Assembly: GCA_902774215.1 (NCBI GenBank)
Contig: CACYHU010000029.1
Coordinates: 1 to 64,000, forward strand
Origin: an uncultured Chloroflexota bacterium
Lineage (GTDB): Bacteria; Chloroflexota; Anaerolineae; Anaerolineales; Anaerolineaceae
Length of the DNA stretch: 64,000 nt
Direction: 5' to 3'
A model generated the notes under the pieces. That model made no database searches. It was not told the origin of the DNA and saw nothing but the letters and a program-made list of their open reading frames with translations. The position numbers and the translations under genes were made by a program. Shown piece by piece: positions 28,291 through 36,109 of the stretch; position 1 is the stretch's first letter, and each line of letters begins with the position of its first letter.

Positions 28291-28773
28291 ATGATTTTGT
28301 ATCACGGCAGTAATGTAGCAGTGAAAGAACCAAAAATTATCATATCAGACCGTAAACTTGATTTTGGAACAGGTTTTTATTTAACATCGGATTTTGACCA
28401 GGCAAAGAGATGGGCTGTGCTTACAACCGACAGAAGAAAATCAGGAGTTCCTGTTATATCCGTTTATACCTTCAATAATTCTGCGATGGATATTCTGAAA
28501 GTAAAATTATTCCAAAAACCTGATTCCGAATGGCTTAAATATGCAGCATGGAACAGAAACGACCCCAATGCGGCAGATGATTATGATCTCGTAGCCGGAC
28601 CCGTTGCAAATGATAAAACATCACCGGTCTTAGCCGCATATTTTGCAGGAATCTATGATGAAGATGAAACAATAAAGAGACTTATGCCGGAAAAATTAAA
28701 GGATCAATACGCCCTGAAAACACAGGCAGCTCTTGATAATCTTGAGTTCAGCAAGGTGATTTATGTCAGATAA
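28291..28773 (+). CDS. DUF3990 protein (ADP-ribosyltransferase-like)
   Basis: 160 residues, starting ILYHGSNVAVKEPKI and continuing LDFGTGFYLTSDFDQAKRWA, the hallmark of DUF3990, a family I associate with the ADP-ribosyltransferase fold (YHGS and GxGFYLT segments as NAD-binding motifs). C-terminal ...NLEFSKVIYVR. No signal peptide. First gene of a tightly overlapping trio in an AT-rich segment unlike its neighbours. It is likely to be the effector of a toxin-antitoxin-like module; enzymatic activity is not proven by sequence. Confidence 0.85.
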   Translation: MILYHGSNVAVKEPKIIISDRKLDFGTGFYLTSDFDQAKRWAVLTTDRRKSGVPVISVYTFNNSAMDILKVKLFQKPDSEWLKYAAWNRNDPNAADDYDLVAGPVANDKTSPVLAAYFAGIYDEDETIKRLMPEKLKDQYALKTQAALDNLEFSKVIYVR

Positions 28774-29023
28774 ATTATTCCCTTTTATTTTGAGCTACTA
28801 TAACCGGGAATTAGTAAAAAAAATATGTACAAAATACGGCGAATCCCCAATGAATGCTCTCCGAATGTTCATTTCATCACAAACCTATCAAATGCTTGCG
28901 GATAAAAGCCTTGAAATGTGGGATTTTTCTCCGGCAGGTATTTTTGATATGTGGGAAAATGAGCGCATTACAGGAAGCCCGGAAAATTCTCTGTATTTAC
29001 GGAGAGATGAATATGTCGGATGA
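28763..29023 (+). CDS. Small protein, second gene of the DUF3990 cassette
   Basis: 86 residues, mostly helical by composition: SDKLFPFILSYYNRELVKKICTKYG, then ALRMFISSQTYQMLADKSLEMWDFSP and FDMWENERITG. Its ATG lies inside the 3' end of the DUF3990 gene (11-nt overlap), so translation is coupled. I do not recognise a named family with confidence. Proteins of this pattern sit beside DUF3990 and DUF3791 genes in anaerobes. Candidate antitoxin or adaptor. Confidence 0.75.
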   Translation: MSDKLFPFILSYYNRELVKKICTKYGESPMNALRMFISSQTYQMLADKSLEMWDFSPAGIFDMWENERITGSPENSLYLRRDEYVG

Positions 29024-29222
29024 AATGGAATTTTTCATATTTCTTTTAGAGCAATATTCATATTTCAAGCATCGTTCCGCAAAAGATGTTTTACAGGATT
29101 GGGATGATCACAGCATCACGGAAAAAATTTACAGCAACTATTGGTATTATCACACGGAAGCTCTTGAAAACGCTTTCAAAGATATTGACAGTCTGATGGC
29201 TACAGGTGAACATGCCTGGTGA
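29013..29222 (+). CDS. DUF3791-like small protein, third gene of the DUF3990 cassette
   Basis: 69 acidic residues: SDEMEFFIFLLEQYSYFKHRSAKDVLQDWDDHSITEKIY, ending ALENAFKDIDSLMATGEHAW. The pattern fits DUF3791 proteins, a family known to neighbour DUF3990. The ATG at 29013 is chosen because GGAG lies 8 nt upstream; ATG at 29007 is too close. It overlaps the previous gene by 11 nt. Acidic character and coupling suit an antitoxin. Confidence 0.75.
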   Translation: MSDEMEFFIFLLEQYSYFKHRSAKDVLQDWDDHSITEKIYSNYWYYHTEALENAFKDIDSLMATGEHAW

Positions 29223-29329
29223 AAATTTTGTTTTGAGATTAAAAAATTATGGAATAAGGATCAAGGAGGAATCTGGGATCCGGCAGTTTTTTCAAAAGTT
29301 ATTGCTGGATCCGGATTCGAATATAGAAA

Positions 29330-30637
29330 ATGAAAAAAGCACTGATTTTGACTGCAGACGCAGGCTTTGGACATCGTGCAGCAGCCAATGCGATCGCCGA
29401 AGCGCTCAAACAATATCCTGAGCCCGGCATCCAGCCGACCATCGTTAATCTGCTGGATGACCCGCAAACCCCGATCTGGCTCCGGAACACACAGTCAGAT
29501 TTTGATAAAATCGTCCGGGATATTCCAAAGGTTTATGAAGTCGCATACGACCAGAGTGATAAAACCGGGCCTACCACGATTGCCCATCTGGGACTGGCCG
29601 CACTTTTGTACAACCCGCTGAACAAGGCCATCAAAGATACTCAGGCAGATGTGATCATCAGCACTTATCCACTCTACAGCGGAGCTGTTTATGCATGGTA
29701 CCTGCGTAATGAAAACCTGATGCGGACCAAAGACGGTGAACAATTTTTAGGCAGCGGACCAAGAAAAAAACATCTGCCGTTTATCAATGTCATTACAGAT
29801 CTTTATACCGTGCATACGATCTGGTTCAGCTATTCCCCGGACCGCACCTGTGTCGCCACGGATAAAGTACGGATGGATGCCATCCAGTTCGGATGCCCGC
29901 CTGCACACGTCATCTGCACCGGGATTCCGGTTCGTCCGGATCTGACAGAGATCCACACAGACAAGACAAAACTGCGCTCCTTATACGGACTTGATCCTAA
30001 ACTGCCGCTGCTGCTGGCAGTCGGGAGCAAACGCGTCACCAGTATGATCGACTACCTCAACGTCGTCAACCATTGCGGCTTCCCGATCCAGATCGTTATG
30101 GCTGCAGGCGGAGACGATGATCTCTACCGGCAGATGAAAGAGATCGAATGGCATATACCGGTCAAGATATTTAATTACTGCAATACGCTTTCCGAGCTGA
30201 TGCTCGCTTCCGATATGATCCTGACCAAAGCCGGCGGATTGATCACCAGTGAAAGTCTCGCCGCAGGCCTGCCGATGCTGCTCTGCGACGTTCTCCCCGG
30301 CCAGGAAGAGGGCAACGCCAGAGTTGTGGAAGAGGGTGGTGCCGGAAAACTGCTGCGGACACAGCTGGATCTGATTGAAACCCTGTGCCACATGCTGATG
30401 GATGACGGAAGAAAAATGAAAATCATGCAGCAGAAAGCCGCTCTGAAAAGTATAGAGAATAGGGTGTTGGAACAGAACGGAGCGGTCAGAATTCTCAGTA
30501 TGATCTCACCGCTTCGCATTATAATAACATTATTGAGAAAAAAGCCCTGTTCAGCATCCTGCGGCACAGTAAAGAGGAGAATATTGCCCTCACTGCTTCA
30601 CAGCACCTCCGGAGACATTCCCCGTGCTCTGCTCTGA
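29330..30637 (+). CDS. MGDG-synthase-like lipid glycosyltransferase
   Basis: 435 residues of the GT28/processive diacylglycerol glycosyltransferase type. The N-terminus LILTADAGFGHRAAANAIAEAL is the acceptor-domain signature; the UDP-sugar domain has AVGSKRVTSMIDYLNV, ASDMILTKAGGLITSESLAAGLPML and PGQEEGNARVV. It probably adds sugar to diacylglycerol to make membrane glycolipids. The last 50 residues (after NGAVRILSMI) are Arg/Ser-rich and unlike the family; they may be a tail or reflect a late frameshift. No clear ribosome site; TATAGA lies just before the ATG. Confidence 0.88.
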   Translation: MKKALILTADAGFGHRAAANAIAEALKQYPEPGIQPTIVNLLDDPQTPIWLRNTQSDFDKIVRDIPKVYEVAYDQSDKTGPTTIAHLGLAALLYNPLNKAIKDTQADVIISTYPLYSGAVYAWYLRNENLMRTKDGEQFLGSGPRKKHLPFINVITDLYTVHTIWFSYSPDRTCVATDKVRMDAIQFGCPPAHVICTGIPVRPDLTEIHTDKTKLRSLYGLDPKLPLLLAVGSKRVTSMIDYLNVVNHCGFPIQIVMAAGGDDDLYRQMKEIEWHIPVKIFNYCNTLSELMLASDMILTKAGGLITSESLAAGLPMLLCDVLPGQEEGNARVVEEGGAGKLLRTQLDLIETLCHMLMDDGRKMKIMQQKAALKSIENRVLEQNGAVRILSMISPLRIIITLLRKKPCSASCGTVKRRILPSLLHSTSGDIPRALL

Positions 30638-30724
30638 ACAGCAGCAAATATTTTTAGGAAAGGAAATATCATAGTGCAGCGGTCAGCAGCATCACGCTGA
30701 CTACTGTACACTGTATACAAAATT

Positions 30725-30961
30725 ATGCCAATTTACGAATATATCTGCAATAACTGTAACCACAAATTTGAAGCGGTCCGTTCCTTTTCACAGGCGGACG
30801 CGCCCATTAAATGCGATTTCTGCGGCGGTGAAGACACACACCGCACTGTCTCAAAATGCTGGGCTATCGGGAACGGCGGAAACATGCATCTGGAAACTAC
30901 AGTTTCCGGCGGCGGCTGCGCCGGCTGCTCCGGCGGCAACTGCTCACATTGTCATTCATAA
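30725..30961 (+). CDS. FmdB-family zinc-ribbon protein
   Basis: 78 residues beginning MPIYEYICNNCNHKFEAVRSF, with a second knuckle CDFCGG, the standard FmdB/putative regulatory zinc ribbon. The C-terminus is Gly/Cys-rich (GGGCAGCSGGNCSHCHS), which could add a metal site. It lies between the glycosyltransferase and argF; role unknown. Confidence 0.9.
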   Translation: MPIYEYICNNCNHKFEAVRSFSQADAPIKCDFCGGEDTHRTVSKCWAIGNGGNMHLETTVSGGGCAGCSGGNCSHCHS

Positions 30962-31055
30962 TCAGTGATCAGTATTATGTGGTCAACGGTCAGCATTGCC
31001 CGTACCGCCAACGCTCCTCACCAAATTTTCAAACATTGACTTAAGGACTATACGC

Positions 31056-31931
31056 ATGAAAATGAATCATTTTTTATCCATCGCTGATTACAGCGAACCG
31101 GAATTGATGCACATTCTGGATGTCTCAAAACAATTAAAAGCAGAACTCAAAGCAGGCGGCAACCAGCCGATCCTCGCCGGGAAAACACTGGCGCTCGTAT
31201 TCCAGAAATCCAGTCTGCGCACCCGCGTCTCCTTCGAGATCGGTATGCACCAGCTGGGCGGATATGCTTTCTACCTTTCCCCCGATGAAATCGGACTCGG
31301 AAAACGGGAAGCGGTCAAGGATGTAGCCCAGGTGCTCGGCGGTTATGTGGACGCCATCATGGCCCGTGTTTTTGCTCATCAGCATCTCATCGAACTGGCG
31401 CAGTATGCCGGCATCCCCATCATCAACGGGCTCTCCGACTACAACCATCCCTGCCAGGGTATGGCTGACGCGCTGACCATTATCGAAGAATTCGGTCAGC
31501 TGAAGGGCATCAACGTTTCCTTCATCGGCGACGGCAACAACGTTGCCGTCTCTCTGATGCACATCTGCGCAAAAATGGGTGCCAATTTCACCATCGCCAA
31601 TCCTGAAGGATATGACATGCCCGCTGAAGCGATCAAAATGGCGGAAGATTTTGCCGCTGAATCCGGCAGCAAACTGACCTTCCTCCGCGACCCGAAAGAA
31701 GCCGCTCATGGTGCGCAGGTCCTTTATACCGATACCTGGGTAAGCATGGGTCAGGAAGCTGAAAAAGCCGAACGCGAAAAGATCTTCCAACCGTATCAGG
31801 TCAACCAGGCTCTGGTCGATCTCGCCACCGATGAAGTCCAGGACGGACCGCACTCCCGCGTTTTCCCGGAAGCTCATAACCGTCTCCACGCGCAGAAAGG
31901 CGTCCTCGCCTGCCTCCTCGGCGGGATGTAA
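31056..31931 (+). CDS. argF: Ornithine carbamoyltransferase lacking the HCLP motif
   Basis: 291 residues; the family is usually about 305-315. The carbamoyl-phosphate loop KSSLRTRVSFE, HQHLIELA, DYNHPCQGMAD (HPCQ) and FIGDGNNVAVSLMH are all present. The end NRLHAQKGVLACLLGG is normal. However, between NQALVDLA and TDEVQDGPHS (junction near 31826) about 17-18 residues usually reading ...MHCLPAHRGEEV are missing in frame. That segment holds the ornithine-site Cys. The enzyme would therefore be inactive or altered, unless the assembly is wrong. ATG at 31056 with AAGGA upstream; a longer frame to 30996 lacks support. Confidence 0.9.
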   Translation: MKMNHFLSIADYSEPELMHILDVSKQLKAELKAGGNQPILAGKTLALVFQKSSLRTRVSFEIGMHQLGGYAFYLSPDEIGLGKREAVKDVAQVLGGYVDAIMARVFAHQHLIELAQYAGIPIINGLSDYNHPCQGMADALTIIEEFGQLKGINVSFIGDGNNVAVSLMHICAKMGANFTIANPEGYDMPAEAIKMAEDFAAESGSKLTFLRDPKEAAHGAQVLYTDTWVSMGQEAEKAEREKIFQPYQVNQALVDLATDEVQDGPHSRVFPEAHNRLHAQKGVLACLLGGM

Positions 31932-31964
31932 TTTTACATCAGGAAACAATGATTTATTCAGTTT

Positions 31965-32080
31965 GAGCCGGCCGCGGCCTGTTCCCGTCGGCTCGGAATT
32001 GACACAAAGCAGCCGGCACTGCATAAATCGGACGAAATCCGATCCCTGCAGTGCCGGTCCGGAACAGCCGCGTCCGGCTC
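31965..32080. repeat. Long nested palindrome downstream of argF
   Basis: Outer arms GAGCCGGCCGCGGCCTGTTCC (31965-31985) and GGAACAGCCGCGTCCGGCTC (32061-32080); inner arms GCCGGCACTGCA (32012-32023) and TGCAGTGCCGGT (32047-32058); innermost ATCGGA/TCCGAT around a CGAA loop (32027-32043). An asymmetric 26-nt insert lies on the left side. It could be an unusual terminator, a structured RNA or a mobile-element end. Confidence 0.75.
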
Positions 32081-32233
32081 ATCCTCATTGAAACACGCAT
32101 TACCCGGTATTTCCTCAGGTCCAACTCCCTTAATCTTTTCACAAATACGTCAATAAACTGTCAGGTCTAAGTTTATAATATAAATATCCAACGTCATCAT
32201 ACAGACAGGTTTCATTGAAGGAAGGATGTACTT

Positions 32234-33358
32234 ATGGAAACTTATCTCGGAGAAAATACAAAAAAGCTCGGTTTCGGCTTAATGCGGCTGCCCAAAAAGG
32301 ATGGAGAGATCGACGTCGAACAGATGAAGGAAATGGTCGACCTTTTCATGGCTGCAGGCTTCACCTATTTTGACACTGCTTTTGTTTATTCCGGCAGCGA
32401 AGAAGCCATGAAAAAGGCACTGATAGACCGGTATCCCCGTGAAAGCTTTACCGTCGCTTCGAAATTGGCTGCCTGGTCCGGCTGTAAGACACGGGAAGAT
32501 GCCATCAGCCAGTTTGTAACCTCGCTGGAACGTTCCGGTGCCGGATATTTCGATTACTACCTGCTCCATAATCTCGGAGTAAGCCGGACAAAATTCTTCG
32601 ATGACTTTGATGTCTGGAATTTTGTGAAACAGCAGAAAGCAGAAGGGAAAATCAAACATATCGGCTTTTCATTCCACTCCAACGCGGAAGAGCTGGAAGA
32701 GATCCTCATTGCCCATCCGGAAGCCGAATTTGTTCAGCTTCAGATCAATTACGCTGACTGGTTCAGCGGAGATATCCAGTCCAAACGGGTCTATGAGATG
32801 GCCAGAAAATATAACAAACCGGTGGTGATCATGGAGCCGGTCAAGGGCGGACTGCTCGCGGATCCGCCGGAAGCGGTCGCAAAAATTCTCAAAAATGCAG
32901 CCCCCGATGTCTCCTATGCTTCCTGGGCGATCCGCTTCGCCGCAAGCCATGAAGGTGTCCTCACAGTTCTTTCCGGTATGAGCAGCGTGGAACAGATGAA
33001 GGACAACATCTCCTATATGAAAGACTTCCGGAAACTGTCCCCGTCTGAACAGGATGTTATCTCACAGGCTCAGGCGGAGATTGCCAAATATCCGCTGATT
33101 CCCTGCACGGACTGCAAATACTGCACAAAGGTCTGCCCGATGAATATCGGCATCCCCGCCACCTTTTCAGCGATGAACATGCTGATACTATATAATGATC
33201 TGACCCGCGCACAGGGACGGGAAAAGTTCCACGTCACCGGCATGGGTAAGGAACTTGCCGAAAACTGCATCAAATGCGGTCAATGCGAGGAAGTCTGTCC
33301 GCAGCACATCGAGATCCGCAAATATCTGGAAGAAGCCGTCACCGCCCTTCATCCATAA
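32234..33358 (+). CDS. Aldo/keto reductase with C-terminal ferredoxin domain
   Basis: 374 residues. AKR fold: LGFGLMRLP, FTYFDTAFVYSGSEEAMKKAL (Asp/Tyr), SKLAAW, DYYLLHNL (His) and IMEPVKGG. C-terminal 4Fe-4S motifs: CTDCKYCTKVCPMNIGIP and CIKCGQCEEVCPQHI. This AKR-ferredoxin fusion is common in strict anaerobes; the substrate is unknown and electrons probably come through the clusters. GAAGGAAGG site before the ATG. Confidence 0.93.
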   Translation: METYLGENTKKLGFGLMRLPKKDGEIDVEQMKEMVDLFMAAGFTYFDTAFVYSGSEEAMKKALIDRYPRESFTVASKLAAWSGCKTREDAISQFVTSLERSGAGYFDYYLLHNLGVSRTKFFDDFDVWNFVKQQKAEGKIKHIGFSFHSNAEELEEILIAHPEAEFVQLQINYADWFSGDIQSKRVYEMARKYNKPVVIMEPVKGGLLADPPEAVAKILKNAAPDVSYASWAIRFAASHEGVLTVLSGMSSVEQMKDNISYMKDFRKLSPSEQDVISQAQAEIAKYPLIPCTDCKYCTKVCPMNIGIPATFSAMNMLILYNDLTRAQGREKFHVTGMGKELAENCIKCGQCEEVCPQHIEIRKYLEEAVTALHP

Positions 33359-33402
33359 AAATACGCGGTTTTAACATTCTCTTTCTGAGATTCAGTAACA
33401 GA

Positions 33403-33440
33403 AAAAAGCCGGATCGCTCAGCGCAGTCCGGCTTCTTCAA
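33403..33440 (-). terminator. Convergent terminator hairpin between AKR and MFS genes
   Basis: AAGCCGGA and TCCGGCTT pair across a 13-nt loop. On the minus strand the stem ends in TTTTTTCTG, so it serves the MFS gene, whose stop codon lies inside the loop. It also sits 50 nt after the AKR stop. Confidence 0.78.
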
Positions 33441-34638
33441 ATCGCTTTACGGACAGGATCATCAGCACGGAGCCGATAAACGAAACGCCTACGCCCATCC
33501 ACAGCAATGTACGGATATCAGCATGATCCAGCACGATTCCGCCGACCAGGCTGCCGATGGTGAAACCGGTTTCAAGGGCACCGACCAGCAGCCCCTGCGC
33601 CATCACCCGATTGCGGGGACGGACTGCCTGGTTTGCAAAATAAATCGAAGCTATGGCAAAAACAGCATACGCGGCAATCTGCATAACCTGGGACAGGATA
33701 AGCACGGCGGGATTTTGCGCAAGTGCCGCTGTAAGGATCTTGAGCGAAAAGAAAACTGCGGAAATATAAAGCAGCTTCATCGGTGAGATCCGTTTGCTGA
33801 GCTGGGCAAAAAACACCATCGGCAGCAGCTCCAGAAAAGCGGCAAGACTGTTCAATAAACCGGTAAAATCAGCCCCCATTCCGAACTGCCCTGCTACATT
33901 CGGCATATATGTACTCACAATAGAATGCGCAAAAAATATACAGACACAGGAAAAAACGAAAAGCGCAAACACCGGATTGTTCCGCAAAAAGTCGATCAGG
34001 TTGTCCGAATGGCCTTCGTTTTTCTCCGCTTCCGACACTTCCTTTGTGCGGACCGTCTCCGGATCCGGCAGTGTCATGAGAGTAAAGATCAAAAGAAGCG
34101 ACAGACCGATATTCAGCACATGCGAAACCGGAGAACCAAATTTCATGATCAGGAAACCCAGCAGCAGATTTGCCGCCGCATAACCCACGGAGCCTGCCCC
34201 ACGGCCGAATCCCGCGTTGATCGGGAGACCGGCATTGACATATTCCATCCCGATAGAAACCATCAGCGACTGCATACCGATCTCGCAAATACCGAAAACG
34301 ATATATATCAGAATAAAGAGAACCGGTTTTGCCGGCAGCGCAAAGGTTAACAAAGAGCACAGGATCGAGGGAATACAGCACAGCGAAACAAAACGGCGCA
34401 GTCCAAGCTTTGGAAACCGGTCAAGAATATCAGAATAATACGGCTGTACTAAAGCGGTAACCATCATATGGATCCCGGTGATGACCCCGACCTGTGTATA
34501 AGAGAACCCGCAATCAAGCAGATAAAGGGAAATGAAACTGCGGATCATACAGAATGCGGCAAAATAGACGAAAAATGCCGCCGCATAATGCAGTGAAACA
34601 CGCCTGACGATCTGAACCTGATTATTTTTTTCTGTCAT
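33418..34638 (-). CDS. MFS transporter (LacY/nucleoside-permease-like)
   Basis: 406 residues with about 12 membrane segments. The N-terminal half shows the MFS_1-like pattern (YFAAFCMIRSFISLYL, LLDCGFSYTQVGVITG) and the central loop is charged (PDPETVRTKEVSEAEKNEGHSDN). A sugar or nucleoside proton symporter is possible, but substrate cannot be assigned. The ATG at 34638 is preferred to a TTG one codon upstream; AAGG lies 10 nt before it. Confidence 0.88.
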   Translation of the reverse strand: MTEKNNQVQIVRRVSLHYAAAFFVYFAAFCMIRSFISLYLLDCGFSYTQVGVITGIHMMVTALVQPYYSDILDRFPKLGLRRFVSLCCIPSILCSLLTFALPAKPVLFILIYIVFGICEIGMQSLMVSIGMEYVNAGLPINAGFGRGAGSVGYAAANLLLGFLIMKFGSPVSHVLNIGLSLLLIFTLMTLPDPETVRTKEVSEAEKNEGHSDNLIDFLRNNPVFALFVFSCVCIFFAHSIVSTYMPNVAGQFGMGADFTGLLNSLAAFLELLPMVFFAQLSKRISPMKLLYISAVFFSLKILTAALAQNPAVLILSQVMQIAAYAVFAIASIYFANQAVRPRNRVMAQGLLVGALETGFTIGSLVGGIVLDHADIRTLLWMGVGVSFIGSVLMILSVKRFEEAGLR

Positions 34639-34781
34639 CAAAAATAACCTTGTCTACAGTTACCTGTTCAGAGAGTGTCTGAATTCCGGAGACGCATCAC
34701 AAAATATCCCCCTGTGCCGTCTGCGCGGCAGCAGCGTTTCAGTCTTCGTGTACTCCCTGCTCAAAAAATAAGTTTATAGAT

Positions 34782-34812
34782 AATAAGAAGGCGCCAAAGC
34801 GCCCTCATTATT
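34782..34812 (-). terminator. Terminator of the LysM protein gene
   Basis: GGGCGC-TTTG-GCGCC with extended AT pairing (ATAATGAG/CTTATTAT) on the minus strand, 40 nt after the LysM gene stop. Symmetric, so it may work in both directions. Confidence 0.75.
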
Positions 34813-34848
34813 AGACTCTGAACTCTGATCTCTAAAACCCTGACTCTC

Positions 34849-36012
34849 TCAGGAAACCGGCACACCTGTCCAGATAAAGGTTCTGGAATCAGACCGGGCA
34901 CCGGCGGGTTCATAGGATGAAGGACCGCCTTCAGATGAAAGCGACTGCCGGACCGGCGTCACGTACCAGCGGATAACGTGCGGAGACGTATCGGAACTGG
35001 GGCGGAAGTCCATCGGGACGATGAATTTTGTATCGGTAACATAATTGATCAGCTTGCGCCCTTCTCCTTCAGTGACATCTTCAACAACGACTTCATAGGC
35101 TTCATTAGGGAGCAGAGAACCGACACCCGCCCATTGCAGCGTGATCGTTTCACCGCTCACATTGTAGGAAGTACCGTCCGCAGGAAGCAGCAGATTCGGT
35201 GCCGGATAAGGCGGCGGTGTAGTCGGTGTGGAAGTCGGACCGGGTGTGACACGCTCGCAGAGCGGGATCTTGATCTTGGTTCCTGCAATGACAATATCAC
35301 CGGTCAGGCCGTTATACTGCCGGATTATATCGGTTGTGACGCCGTAATTCAGCGCAATGCCGAAAAGCGTATCAGTGTTGGTGACCAGATGATCATAAGA
35401 CCCGCAGGCTTCCAATGTAGCCTGTGCACTTGTCAGTGTTCCGGTCGGCTGCGGGGTCGGGGTAATGGTCGGCTGCGGGATCAAAAGGGTCTGTCCCGGG
35501 GAAAGGTAACAGCTCGCGGAAAGATTATTCTGCATAATGATGCTCTGTACAGAAACGTCGAACACTGCCGCAATGGATGCGCAGAGATCACCGTCTTTGA
35601 CGATATATTCGATCGGCTGCAGCGGTGTCGGTGACATCACCATGGTCGGCGTCGGTGTTTCTGTCGGCGGATTGGTCGGCGTCGGACTGAGCGTTGCGGT
35701 GGGAAGCGGTGTCGGTTCCACCACCCGGCCGGTTTGCTGGAGCAGTATAAATGCGACTGCCGCGCCGATACCGATCAGCAGCAGAAACAACCCGATGGCA
35801 ACCGGAATGCTGATGGAGATATTCTTCAGACGCGGTTTTTCGATCCGTTCAGCTTCATTGGCAGTTTGTTGGCTGTTCCGGCCCATCTGCTGCTGCGGAT
35901 CATTCGTAAAAGTCCGCCCGCAAACCAGACAGCGGGTAGCGGATTCATTCATCCGGGTCCCGCAGGTCGGGCAGATCTTGGTTCTTGTTTGAGGATTCAT
36001 TTCGTTAGCCAT
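34849..36012 (-). CDS. Zinc-ribbon membrane protein with two LysM domains
   Basis: 387 residues. N-terminal zinc ribbon (CPTCGTRMNESATRCLVCG), one membrane helix (about 75-95), a Pro/Thr-rich linker, LysM 1 (YIVKDGDLCASIAAVFDVSV..LLIP), a second PT linker, LysM 2 (HLVTNTDTLFGIALNYGV..IKIP), then a C-terminal Fn3-like beta domain (about 290-387). LysM domains bind glycan chains of the cell wall, so the protein likely links membrane to wall. The PT-linker style is typical of Anaerolineae. ATG at 36012 with AGGGG upstream. Confidence 0.88.
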   Translation of the reverse strand: MANEMNPQTRTKICPTCGTRMNESATRCLVCGRTFTNDPQQQMGRNSQQTANEAERIEKPRLKNISISIPVAIGLFLLLIGIGAAVAFILLQQTGRVVEPTPLPTATLSPTPTNPPTETPTPTMVMSPTPLQPIEYIVKDGDLCASIAAVFDVSVQSIIMQNNLSASCYLSPGQTLLIPQPTITPTPQPTGTLTSAQATLEACGSYDHLVTNTDTLFGIALNYGVTTDIIRQYNGLTGDIVIAGTKIKIPLCERVTPGPTSTPTTPPPYPAPNLLLPADGTSYNVSGETITLQWAGVGSLLPNEAYEVVVEDVTEGEGRKLINYVTDTKFIVPMDFRPSSDTSPHVIRWYVTPVRQSLSSEGGPSSYEPAGARSDSRTFIWTGVPVS

Positions 36013-36096
36013 GCAATTACCCCTTTTCCTAATGATGACGATTATAACATTTTTTGCGGTTTGCATAGAATTTCTCTTCAGATGTATGCAATCCGC

Positions 36097-36109
36097 TATA
36101 ATTTCTTAC
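36097..36109 (+). promoter_or_regulatory. -10 box 7 nt before hemW (leaderless promoter)
   Basis: A perfect TATAAT at 36097-36102 lies 7 nt before the ATG at 36110, and there is no Shine-Dalgarno sequence. Transcription would start at or near the A of the start codon. The same TATAAT-N7-ATG layout occurs before the ElyC-like gene. No good -35 box is visible. Confidence 0.6.
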
